Below are positions 45,281 to 53,103 of a stretch of 64,000 nt of DNA, piece by piece. This stretch comes from Ilumatobacteraceae bacterium (GTDB lineage Bacteria; Actinomycetota; Acidimicrobiia; Acidimicrobiales; Ilumatobacteraceae). How positions within the stretch are numbered: position 1 is the first letter of the stretch; each line of letters opens with the position of its first letter. Made by a program: the position numbers and the translations under genes. The DNA lies in the NCBI GenBank assembly GCA_033344875.1, contig JAWPMO010000001.1, forward strand, positions 1,451,595-1,515,594, read 5' to 3'. The notes beneath the pieces were generated by a model that was not told the DNA's origin, made no database searches, and saw only the letters and a program-made list of their open reading frames with translations.

Positions 45281-46306
45281 TCAGCCGCCGTCGGCGTCGA
45301 GACCGTCGGCGGTCTCGTCGGCCGGCGGGCGGATCGCCGTGGTGATCTCGCCGACCACGTCGGCCTCGACCATCTCACGGGCGACACTGATCGCGTTGAC
45401 GATCGCCCGTTCGCTCGACGAACCGTGCGAGATGATGCAGACGCCGTCGACGCCGAGCAGCATCGCGCCACCGTAGGTCTCGGGGTCGAGCATCTCGTAC
45501 AGCGGGAGCAGCGCCGGCATGAGTGCGTCGGCGTGCGGCTTGTACGACGGGTCGGAACCGAACGCGCCGAGCAGTGCGTTGACGATCGTCTTCAAGCCGC
45601 CCTCGAGCGTCTTGAGCACGACGTTGCCGGTGAACCCGTCGGTGACGATCACGTCGGCGGTGTCGGACATGACGTCACGACCCTCGACGTTGCCGATGAA
45701 GTTCATGGCACCGGCCTCGGCGGCCTCGACGAGCAGCGGGTACGCCTCCTTGCGGAGGGTGTCGCCCTTGCCGGGCTCCTCGCCGATCGACAACAGCCCG
45801 ATCTTCGGCGAATCGAGACCGAAACGATGCCGGGAGAAGATCGAGCCCATCTGGGCGAATTGCACGAGCAACTCGGCCTGGACCTCGGCGTTGGCTCCCG
45901 CGTCGAGCAGCACGGTCGGTGCGCCGTCGGGCACCGGGATGATCGTGGCGATCGCCGGACGCTTGACGCCCTTGATGCGACCCATTCGCAACAGCGCGGA
46001 TGCCATCGTGGCGCCCGTGTTGCCGGCCGAGATCATGGCCGAGGCCTCGCCGTCGCGCACGGCTTCGGCCGCGCGGACGAGGGTGGAGTCCTTCTTGCGA
46101 CGGACGGCCTTACCGCCGTCTTCGTCCATCTCGATCACCTCGGACGCGACGATCATCGGCAGATCGCCGATGTCGACGCGTTCAGCGAGGTCGGCAGGCC
46201 CGACGAGAACGACGGGCGTACCGGATGCAGCGGCGGCTCGCGCCCCGGCGACGATCGCGTCGGGGGCGTGGTCGCCACCCATTGCGTCGACCGCAATGGG
46301 CAACAT
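45281..46306 (-). CDS. plsX: Phosphate acyltransferase PlsX
   Basis: A 341-residue enzyme making acyl-phosphate from acyl-ACP at the first step of phospholipid synthesis. Family landmarks are MLPIAVDAMGGDHAP, SAMISAGNTGATMASALLRMGRIKGV, RPAIATIIP, LLDAGANAEVQAE, KIGLLSIGEEPGKGD, NVEGRDVMSDTADVIVTDGFTGNVVLKTLEG and GGAMLLGVDGVCIISHGSS. The start follows rpmF by 20 bp. In most bacteria fabD/fabH or acpP follow; here the next gene is the convergent reductase-methyltransferase fusion. Confidence 0.96.
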   Translation of the reverse strand: MLPIAVDAMGGDHAPDAIVAGARAAAASGTPVVLVGPADLAERVDIGDLPMIVASEVIEMDEDGGKAVRRKKDSTLVRAAEAVRDGEASAMISAGNTGATMASALLRMGRIKGVKRPAIATIIPVPDGAPTVLLDAGANAEVQAELLVQFAQMGSIFSRHRFGLDSPKIGLLSIGEEPGKGDTLRKEAYPLLVEAAEAGAMNFIGNVEGRDVMSDTADVIVTDGFTGNVVLKTLEGGLKTIVNALLGAFGSDPSYKPHADALMPALLPLYEMLDPETYGGAMLLGVDGVCIISHGSSSERAIVNAISVAREMVEADVVGEITTAIRPPADETADGLDADGG

Positions 46307-46326
46307 GCTCAGCGACGTGCTCCGGG

Positions 46327-46506
46327 TCAGCCGACGTCGATGACGACGCGGCCCTTGTACGTGCCACAGGACGGACACACCACGTGCGGCAACTTGGCGT
46401 TGCCGCAGCGGGGGCAGAGGCTGCGGGACGGAGCATCGAGCTTCCAGGCGGACGCCCGGGTGCTACGGCTCTTCGACTTCGACTTCTTCTTCTTGGGAAC
46501 AGCCAC
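46327..46506 (-). CDS. rpmF: 50S ribosomal protein L32
   Basis: A 59-residue protein read from GTG 46506: [20 protein letters not shown], then four zinc-binding cysteines (31, 34, 44 and 47) in LCPRCGN and [12 protein letters not shown]. This is the zinc-containing (C+) form of L32. The gene lies between yceD and plsX, its conserved place. Confidence 0.96.
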   Translation of the reverse strand: MAVPKKKKSKSKSRSTRASAWKLDAPSRSLCPRCGNAKLPHVVCPSCGTYKGRVVIDVG

Positions 46507-46625
46507 GATGGGACTCCAGCTATCGAGAGATCAAAACGAGTTCGTACGATCGCACGAACGGCTGCGCCAGACTATCGGCGCTTGGCCGCAGAACGAACGT
46601 CGCCGACAATCGAGAAGTTCGCGCC

Positions 46626-47138
46626 CTACTCGTCGAGACGCAGGTCGTCGAGCGCCGCCCAGCGGTCGTCGCGCACCGTGGTGTCGCATTCACAGGTCGC
46701 TCGGTTGCGGTCGATCCCACACACCGGACAGATCCCGCCGCAGTCTTCGCGGCACAGCGGACCGTCGGGCAGCTCGATGAGCACGTACTCGCGGACCGGG
46801 GGCGCCAGATCGATCTGGTCGCCTTCGATCGGGAAGGCCTCGTCGTCGGAGACATCGTCCTGGTAGATCTCGTCGACGTCGACGATCGCGGTGCCGGTCA
46901 CGTCGGTGAGGCACCGTCGACACGATGTGGTCCACGGGATCGTGATGTCGCCGCTGACGACGATGCCGTCGATGCTCGACACCGCGTCGAGCGCGACGCC
47001 GATCGGACCGGTGATCCGTGGATCGGGCACCCCCAGGTCGGACGCGTCGACCTGCTCGTCGATCCGCCGGGACGAGCCCGGCACACGCAGGAGTTCGCGC
47101 GCATTGACGCGCAACGCGTGCAGGGGGTTGGCGGGCAT
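46626..47138 (-). CDS. yceD: YceD/DUF177 family protein
   Basis: A 170-residue protein linked to large-subunit rRNA maturation in bacteria and plants. Visible features: HALRVNARELLRVPGSSR, GDITIPWTTSCRRCLTDV (first Cys pair), an acidic EIYQDD segment, and LCREDCGGICPVCGIDRNRATCEC near the C-terminus with several further Cys, likely metal-binding. It precedes rpmF, the usual order, with a 119-bp gap containing a GTTCGT/ACGAAC inverted repeat. Confidence 0.9.
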   Translation of the reverse strand: MPANPLHALRVNARELLRVPGSSRRIDEQVDASDLGVPDPRITGPIGVALDAVSSIDGIVVSGDITIPWTTSCRRCLTDVTGTAIVDVDEIYQDDVSDDEAFPIEGDQIDLAPPVREYVLIELPDGPLCREDCGGICPVCGIDRNRATCECDTTVRDDRWAALDDLRLDE

Positions 47139-47144
47139 GACGGC

Positions 47145-47768
47145 TCAGCGATCCTGGTCGAAGAACCCCTTGGTGGGGTCGTCGGCATCTTCGATCTCGT
47201 CCATGGAGAGTGCTTCGCTCGCGTTGCCGATCGACAGCTTCTGGCGGCCGGCTCCGACCGTCTTGCCGAGCTTGTCGAGCAGGATCTCGAAGCTCGCGAG
47301 GCGCTGGTCGAGGAAGTCCTCGGTCTCGAGTTTGAGGCGGCGGGAATCGGACTCGGCGGTTTCGATGACCTGACGGGCGCGCGATTCGGCGGCGCGGACG
47401 ACCTCGGTGCGCTGCACCATGCGCTCGGCCTGCACGCGAGCGGCTTCGAGCATCTCGTTGGCCTCGCGCCGCGTCTTGTTGACGAACTCCTGGCGCTCCT
47501 TGAGCATCCAGCGGGCCTGCCGGAGTTCGTCGGGCATGCTCGCGAGCGCCCGGTCGAGCAGTTCGACGACCTCGTCACGGTCGATGCGGGGCGACGACGA
47601 CAGCGGCATGGTGGGCGCGTTGGCGACGATGTCGATGGAGCGACGCAGCCAGGTCTCGGCGTCGCCGACGTAGCCGGTGCCCTCGTTGGGGTCCGGGTAC
47701 TCGTCGTCGATCTCCTCGTACGCCTCGGGCTCGTCGTAGTGGTCGTCGTATCGGTCGTCGTAGCTCAT
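47145..47768 (-). CDS. DivIVA-like coiled-coil protein
   Basis: A 207-residue protein with a highly acidic N-terminus (YDDRYDDHYDEPEAYEEIDDEYPD) and a long coiled coil (about 70-165) rich in Arg/Glu heptads: LRQARWMLKERQEFVNKTRREANEMLEAARVQAERMV. Its position between coaD and yceD matches the mycobacterial DivIVA-related protein (Rv2927c type). It may act in cell-wall or septum organisation. Its start overlaps coaD by 4 bp and it ends 6 bp before yceD. Confidence 0.8.
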   Translation of the reverse strand: MSYDDRYDDHYDEPEAYEEIDDEYPDPNEGTGYVGDAETWLRRSIDIVANAPTMPLSSSPRIDRDEVVELLDRALASMPDELRQARWMLKERQEFVNKTRREANEMLEAARVQAERMVQRTEVVRAAESRARQVIETAESDSRRLKLETEDFLDQRLASFEILLDKLGKTVGAGRQKLSIGNASEALSMDEIEDADDPTKGFFDQDR

Positions 47769-48271
47769 GGGTTCTGCCTCGCTCGATCGGCGGGAGGGGC
47801 GAATCTATCGGCGAGCGCATCGGCAACGGGTGCGGCCACCAGATGACTGATGTCTTCGCCGTGGGCGGCGATCTCGCGGATGAACCGGCTCGACACGTAC
47901 CCGAGCGCGCTGCGGCAGGGCAGGAACACGGTCCGGATGCCGGTGACCGAATGGTTCATGTGCGCCATCTGCTGCTCGATGTCGAAGTCGTTGGGGTTCC
48001 GGAGACCCTTCACCATGAAATCGGCACCGACCTCGGCGGCAGCCTGCACCGCGAGGCCACCGAACGTCCGGACCCGGACCGCCGGTCGGCCCGCGAGGCT
48101 GGCCTCGGCCAGCGCGAGGCGCTCATCGGGCGAGAACAGGCCGGATGGTTTCTCGAAGTTGACCAGGACCCCGACGACGACATCGCCGAACAGATCCACC
48201 GCCTGATCGACGACGTCGATGTGGCCGAGGTGGAGTGGATCGAAACTGCCGGGGATCAGCACCGTTGCCAT
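47765..48271 (-). CDS. coaD: Phosphopantetheine adenylyltransferase
   Basis: A 168-residue nucleotidyltransferase for the penultimate step of coenzyme A synthesis. The HxGH motif is in PGSFDPLHLGHIDVV (His 14, His 17); FMVKGLRNPNDFDIEQQMAHMN and the C-terminal YVSSRFIREIAAHGEDIS are family-specific. ATG 48271 begins MATVLIPGSFDP. It is in operon with rsmD (13 bp apart) and the coiled-coil gene. Confidence 0.96.
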   Translation of the reverse strand: MATVLIPGSFDPLHLGHIDVVDQAVDLFGDVVVGVLVNFEKPSGLFSPDERLALAEASLAGRPAVRVRTFGGLAVQAAAEVGADFMVKGLRNPNDFDIEQQMAHMNHSVTGIRTVFLPCRSALGYVSSRFIREIAAHGEDISHLVAAPVADALADRFAPPADRARQNP

Positions 48272-48284
48272 GGGTGAGAACACG

Positions 48285-48836
48285 CTACTGCTGTGAATCG
48301 CCCGGTGGGATGATGCCCGGGTCGTCGGCCCGCTCGAAGAACGTCACCCAGCTCCGGCCGTAGCGCTTAGCTCGCTGGGTCACCCAGCCGTCGATCGGCG
48401 GGAGTTCCCGACCCGACTCGGCCACGACGAACGGAGCCGCCGTTCGCTCGAGCAGGTCCGGCCACTGGTCGAACCCGTAGGGCGGATCGGCGAGCACGAG
48501 ATCGGCCTCGATACCGCGGCCGAGCACCATCGCGTCGCCGGGAACAACCCGCGCACGATCGCCCAGATCGAGCGATTCGATGTTGTCGCGCAACGTCCGG
48601 AGCGCCGTGCGATCGCGTTCGATGAACGTGCAGTGGGCGGCCCCACGCGACAGCGCCTCGATGCCGAGCGCACCGCTGCCGGCGTACAGGTCGACCACGA
48701 GCGCGTCGCGGACGACGTCGAGGCTGCCCAGCGCGTTGAAGGTCGCCTCACGCACCTTGTCGGTCGTGGGCCGTGTGTCGGTGCCCGGAGGCGCTTCGAT
48801 CCGACGTCCACGCAGTTCACCCGAAACGACTCGCAT
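48285..48836 (-). CDS. rsmD: 16S rRNA (guanine966-N2)-methyltransferase
   Basis: A 183-residue SAM enzyme methylating G966 in 16S rRNA. It begins MRVVSGELRGRRIEAPPG, with RPTTDKVREATFNAL, SAM motif VVDLYAGSGALGIEALSRGA and the catalytic DPPY at 117-120. It starts the coaD operon. The divergent gene at 48880 is 43 bp away. Confidence 0.94.
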   Translation of the reverse strand: MRVVSGELRGRRIEAPPGTDTRPTTDKVREATFNALGSLDVVRDALVVDLYAGSGALGIEALSRGAAHCTFIERDRTALRTLRDNIESLDLGDRARVVPGDAMVLGRGIEADLVLADPPYGFDQWPDLLERTAAPFVVAESGRELPPIDGWVTQRAKRYGRSWVTFFERADDPGIIPPGDSQQ

Positions 48837-48867
48837 CCCCGCAGGCTACGGGAGGCTCGGGCGTGGG

Positions 48868-48873
48868 CATACT
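48868..48873 (+). promoter_or_regulatory. -10 element, leaderless zinc-ribbon gene
   Basis: CATACT is 6 nt before ATG 48880. Confidence 0.45.
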
Positions 48874-48879
48874 GGACAC

Positions 48880-49074
48880 ATGCTCGAACCCGCAGCTCAG
48901 ATCACGTGCATCGACTGTGGCGGCCGGTGCTTCCTGCTCACACCACCTCGCGAAGACGGCGTGTGGCTCGAGGGCGACATGGTCGCCTACCGCTGCGAAG
49001 ACTGCCTCGACCGGTGGGACCTCGTGCTCGAGGACGACGACGACGCTGCGCGCGGCGACGAAGCCCGACCGTGA
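48880..49074 (+). CDS. Small zinc-ribbon protein
   Basis: A 64-residue acidic protein with CIDC and CEDC pairs (about residues 10-13 and 39-42) that would bind one zinc, and a C-terminal acidic tail LVLEDDDDAARGDE. No transport signal is present. Comparable small CxxC proteins are common in actinobacteria without known function. Its leaderless promoter lies in the 43-bp gap shared with rsmD. Confidence 0.7.
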   Translation: MLEPAAQITCIDCGGRCFLLTPPREDGVWLEGDMVAYRCEDCLDRWDLVLEDDDDAARGDEARP

Positions 49075-49163
49075 ACTTCTCGGACTGACGCATAGTTCGC
49101 GCCCGGAACGGGCACCCCCCTCGGGACCGGCTCGCATCCTGCGAGCCCTCGAGGAGGAAATTC

Positions 49164-50051
49164 ATGAACCGACGAACCACCACCATCGGCGCATTCGCAG
49201 CGGTTGCGAGCGTCATCGCGATCCCGTCGATCGCCATGGGCAACGCCCGACGCGAGTCCGGCAGTCTGAGCGCCATGCAGGCAGCGGAGAATCCGTACAT
49301 CGCGCAGCTCTCCGGCGCCAACGAAGTACCGGCCGACAGTGGCGACCCCGACGGTTCGGGCGCCGCCACCGTGTCGATCGCCGTGCTCAGCGACACCGAG
49401 GCCGAGGCGTGTTGGGATCTGTCGTACAGGGACATCGCCGACCCGTCGGCAGCACACATCCACGAGGAGGCCGCCGGTTCGAACGGCCCCGTCGTCGTCG
49501 ACCTGGGCACGCCCGGAGCGACGTCGCACACCGGGTGCACCGACCTCGACGTCGATCTCGCCAACCGCATCGTCGCCGGACCCGCCGGGTTCTACGTCAA
49601 TGTCCACAACAGCGAGTTCCCCGACGGCGCGATCCGCGGCCAGCTCGCCGACGGACCCGACGCAGCCGGATCGGCACACTTCCTGCCGACCTCGCTCCGT
49701 GCGTACGACTCCCGCAACGAGACGGCCGCGGCGCTGGCCTCGGGTGAGACCCGCATGGTCAGCCTGGCCGAGGGTGTCGACGGTGACGAGAACGTCGCCA
49801 TCGCCGTACCGCCGGGCGCCACGGCTGCCATCGTGACCCTGACCGCCACCGAGACCGCCGGTCCCGGGTTCCTGTCGATCTTCAGCGCCGACAGCCCGGA
49901 GCCACTGACGAGCAGCTTGAACTACTCGACCGACGGCCTGTCCGTCGCCGTGACCACGCAGGTCGCCGTCGACTCGTCCGGTTCGATCAACGTGCTCGCC
50001 GGTGCCGCCGGAACCCACTTCATCGTCGACGTGATCGGCTTCTACTACTGA
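49164..50051 (+). CDS. Secreted CHRD-domain protein with a C-terminal repeat domain
   Basis: A 295-residue exported protein. The signal is about 1-28 (cleavage near SIAMGNA). A CHRD domain follows at about 45-160: AQLSGANEVP, GSGAATVSIAV, AAHIHEEAAGSNGPVVVDL, VHNSEFPDGAIRGQL. The C-terminal 130 residues begin HFLPTSLRAYDSRN and end FIVDVIGFYY. They correspond to the domain in the proteins at 51018 and 52059 (DTR start, D-x-x-GYY end). GAGGAGG lies 7 nt before ATG 49164, unlike the leaderless genes nearby. It is probably cell-surface or extracellular; its function is unknown. Confidence 0.85.
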   Translation: MNRRTTTIGAFAAVASVIAIPSIAMGNARRESGSLSAMQAAENPYIAQLSGANEVPADSGDPDGSGAATVSIAVLSDTEAEACWDLSYRDIADPSAAHIHEEAAGSNGPVVVDLGTPGATSHTGCTDLDVDLANRIVAGPAGFYVNVHNSEFPDGAIRGQLADGPDAAGSAHFLPTSLRAYDSRNETAAALASGETRMVSLAEGVDGDENVAIAVPPGATAAIVTLTATETAGPGFLSIFSADSPEPLTSSLNYSTDGLSVAVTTQVAVDSSGSINVLAGAAGTHFIVDVIGFYY

Positions 50052-50128
50052 TCACCGACGAGTAGTGATCACCGACGAGTAGTGATCACCGACGAGTAGT
50101 GATCACCGACGAGTAGTCACCGACGAGC
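50049..50128 (+). repeat. 17-bp tandem repeat over the stop codon
   Basis: TGATCACCGACGAGTAG is repeated exactly four times (50049-50116), then a partial copy TCACCGACGAG follows. The first TGA is the stop codon of the CHRD gene; each unit also carries a TAG and the palindrome TGATCA. A 17-nt unit shifts the frame at each copy. Confidence 0.85.
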
Positions 50129-50155
50129 GGACGATCGTTCGTTCGGTCGCCACAT

Positions 50156-50190
50156 CACACCCGGTCGGGCCTCGTGTCCGACCGGGTGTG
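50156..50190. terminator. Strong hairpin between the CHRD gene and nth
   Basis: CACACCCGGTCGG and CCGACCGGGTGTG pair perfectly over 13 bp with a 9-nt loop. It lies between convergent stops at 50051 and 50196 and can act for both strands. Confidence 0.7.
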
Positions 50191-50195
50191 CCGCG

Positions 50196-50842
<647 letters not shown>

Positions 50843-51017
50843 CGAACAACCTACGGCGGGGGTGCGGCATCGAGACCACCGTTCGGCGAGCCGGCGTGCA
50901 ATCTGCCGCGGACGTCGATCACGACTCGGCTCCGGCATCCACCGGACACCGTCGCCGGGTGTGCCAGCCTGGCCCGGCTGGCGACACGAAGTCGATCGGC
51001 GCGACCCAGGAGGAACA

Positions 51018-51965
51018 ATGTCGGGTATTCGATCTCGTTGGGCAGCGGTGGGCGCCGCTGTCGCCATCACACTCGGGGCCGGAGGCATCGGCCTCGTCTC
51101 GGCCACGAACCCCGGCGACGCCGTCGCCTTCGTGCCGATCACGCCGTGCAGGGTCATGGACACCCGCACCGAATTCAACGTCGGGCCGAAGACCTCTCCC
51201 GTCGGGCCGGGCGAGGTCTACACCGTCAACACCACGACCGGCAACACCGGCGATTGTTCGGGGATCCCGACCACAGCGACCGGCGTGTCGCTCAACGTCA
51301 CCGCCCTCGACGCGACCCTCCCCACCTTTCTCACCGTGTGGGCCACCGGCGAACCACAACCTGATGCATCGAGCCTCAACCCCGTCCCCGGAGCGCCACC
51401 GACACCCAACGCCGTGACCACCGGCATCAGCGCCGGCCAGTTCGACCTGTACAACCTGCAAGGCAACGTCCAGGTCATCGCCGACATCAACGGCTACTAC
51501 ACCGACCACGACCACGACGACCGCTACTACACCAAGAACCAGGTCGACCAGATCTCGATCCGACCGTTCGCCGTCGAGAGTGACCCGTCGACGATCCGTG
51601 TCGAAGCAGGACTGTTCGACGACCCCGATCTCGCCAACACACTCACGGTCACCGCGCCGGGCCCTGGCCAGTTGCTGGTGACCGTGTCCGGCAACTATTC
51701 CGCGATCATGTCCGGTGGCCTCCATCCGGATGTCGAGTGCTCCCTCAGCGACGACGGCGTGTTCGACGCCTCGTACCGGTCGCAGTACGAGGTGTGGAAC
51801 GACGACGGGGCGACCGGTTCCGACCGGAGCGAGACCGACCTCTCGATCGTGCGGGTCGTCGAAGTCGACGCGGCGGGCGACCTGACGTTCGAACTCCTGT
51901 GTCGAGAGCGTTCGAGCGCGAACGTGCTCGTCGTGTCGCGGATCATCGCTCAGTACTTCCCATAG
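51018..51965 (+). CDS. Secreted fibre-like protein 1
   Basis: A 315-residue exported protein, with AGGAGG placed 5 nt before ATG 51018. After the signal (about 1-30, ending in VSATNPGDA) comes the domain that also occurs in two neighbours: AFVPITPCRVMDTR to VIADINGYY (about 38-165). Directly after it is DHDHDDRYYTKNQVD, a motif frequent in trimeric phage tail fibres and other His-x-His metal-bound trimers. The last 130 residues form a beta-rich unit with Cys in DVECSLSD and ELLCRERS. It is likely extracellular or attached to the surface. It forms a tandem with the gene at 52059. Confidence 0.8.
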   Translation: MSGIRSRWAAVGAAVAITLGAGGIGLVSATNPGDAVAFVPITPCRVMDTRTEFNVGPKTSPVGPGEVYTVNTTTGNTGDCSGIPTTATGVSLNVTALDATLPTFLTVWATGEPQPDASSLNPVPGAPPTPNAVTTGISAGQFDLYNLQGNVQVIADINGYYTDHDHDDRYYTKNQVDQISIRPFAVESDPSTIRVEAGLFDDPDLANTLTVTAPGPGQLLVTVSGNYSAIMSGGLHPDVECSLSDDGVFDASYRSQYEVWNDDGATGSDRSETDLSIVRVVEVDAAGDLTFELLCRERSSANVLVVSRIIAQYFP

Positions 51966-52058
51966 TCCGCCGGCGGTATTCGCCGAACGTCGTCGTCCGG
52001 ATGTGCCAATCTTGGACCGGCCGGGCGGCACGGGTCGATCGGCGAGATCGGGGAAACC

Positions 52059-53033
52059 ATGTCGATGATCAGAACTCGCTGGGCCGCGTTCGGCGCTGCG
52101 GTGGCCATCACGCTCGGCGCCGGGGGCATCGGGCTCGTCTCGGCGACCGATCCGGCCGACGCGGTCACGTTCGTGCCGATCACGCCGTGCCGGTTGTTCG
52201 ACACACGACCGGACTTCCAGGTGGGTGACCGGAGTGCCCCGCTCGGGCCGGGCGACGTCCACACCGTCGAGGCCACCGGGAACAACGGCGACTGCACCGG
52301 CATCCCCGCCGACGCCACGGCGGTCTCGATGAACATGACGTCGACCGACGCCGCCGCGCCGACGTTCCTCACCGTCTGGGCGGCCGGCGAGGCACGACCC
52401 GAGGCATCGAGCATGAACCCGGTCCCCGGCGCGCCGGCCGTTCCGAACGGGGTCATCTCCGCACTCAACGGGGACGGGGAGTTCAGCGTGTACAACCTGG
52501 CCGGCAGCGTCCACGTGCTCGCCGACATCAACGGCTACTACGTCGACCACGACCACGACGACCGCTACTACACCGAATCCGAAGTCGACGCTGCGATCCA
52601 GAAGCGGAAGTTCGTGAACATCAACACGATGAAGGACGCCGGCGGCCGGGAGGCCAATGTGCCGATCGGTGGACCGCTGAGGTTCGACGCCAGCCTGGTC
52701 GTTCCCCCGGACTACACCGGAGGCGATCTCACACTCGTGCTGAATGTCATGAAATTGGACTTCTCGCCCCAAGTGAGCTGCACGGTCACCTTGACGAGCA
52801 ACTACCTCTACGCGATGCGCCCATCGACCGGAGCGTCGGTGACACCGGCCCAACTCACCGGCAGTGGAACGGTCTCACTCGACGCGGTGTTCCGCGACAT
52901 CGACACCTTGCAGCTCGCGATCACAGGTCAGTTCGAGCCGGGCGACAGCATGACCTTCGGAGTCTTCTCTGACGGGTCGACATGTTCGAGCACCGACGTC
53001 GGAATCCACAGCGCGGCCGTGTACTACGACTGA
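52059..53033 (+). CDS. Secreted fibre-like protein 2
   Basis: A 324-residue paralogue of the gene 93 bp upstream. Signal and shared domain are strongly similar (WAAFGAAVAITLGAGGIGLV, FVPITPCRLFDTR ... VLADINGYY), as is the DHDHDDRYYTESEVD motif. The C-terminal 140 residues differ (beta-rich, VSCTVTLTSNYLYAM, then CSSTDVGIHSAAVYYD at the end), so the base is conserved while the tip varies. The leader GGGGAAACC before ATG 52059 is a weak ribosome-binding site. A long hairpin follows the stop. Confidence 0.8.
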   Translation: MSMIRTRWAAFGAAVAITLGAGGIGLVSATDPADAVTFVPITPCRLFDTRPDFQVGDRSAPLGPGDVHTVEATGNNGDCTGIPADATAVSMNMTSTDAAAPTFLTVWAAGEARPEASSMNPVPGAPAVPNGVISALNGDGEFSVYNLAGSVHVLADINGYYVDHDHDDRYYTESEVDAAIQKRKFVNINTMKDAGGREANVPIGGPLRFDASLVVPPDYTGGDLTLVLNVMKLDFSPQVSCTVTLTSNYLYAMRPSTGASVTPAQLTGSGTVSLDAVFRDIDTLQLAITGQFEPGDSMTFGVFSDGSTCSSTDVGIHSAAVYYD

Positions 53034-53050
53034 TCCAGTCATCCACACCA

Positions 53051-53102
53051 CTCGTTCGTGTCGCTCAGTCCCCGATACGGGACTGAGCGCGACATGAACG
53101 AG
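53051..53102. terminator. Long imperfect hairpin between fibre gene 2 and recG
   Basis: The arms starting CTCGTTC at 53051 and ending GAACGAG at 53102 fold back, closing with the perfect inner stem TCAGTCCC/GGGACTGA around a 6-nt loop. It fills nearly the whole gap between the two convergent stops (53033, 53104), so it is likely a bidirectional terminator. Confidence 0.65.
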
Positions 53103-53103
53103 T

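Noticed and set aside
50049-50128. CRISPR-like array
   Set aside because: Units are 17 bp and directly adjacent with no spacers; no cas genes are near.
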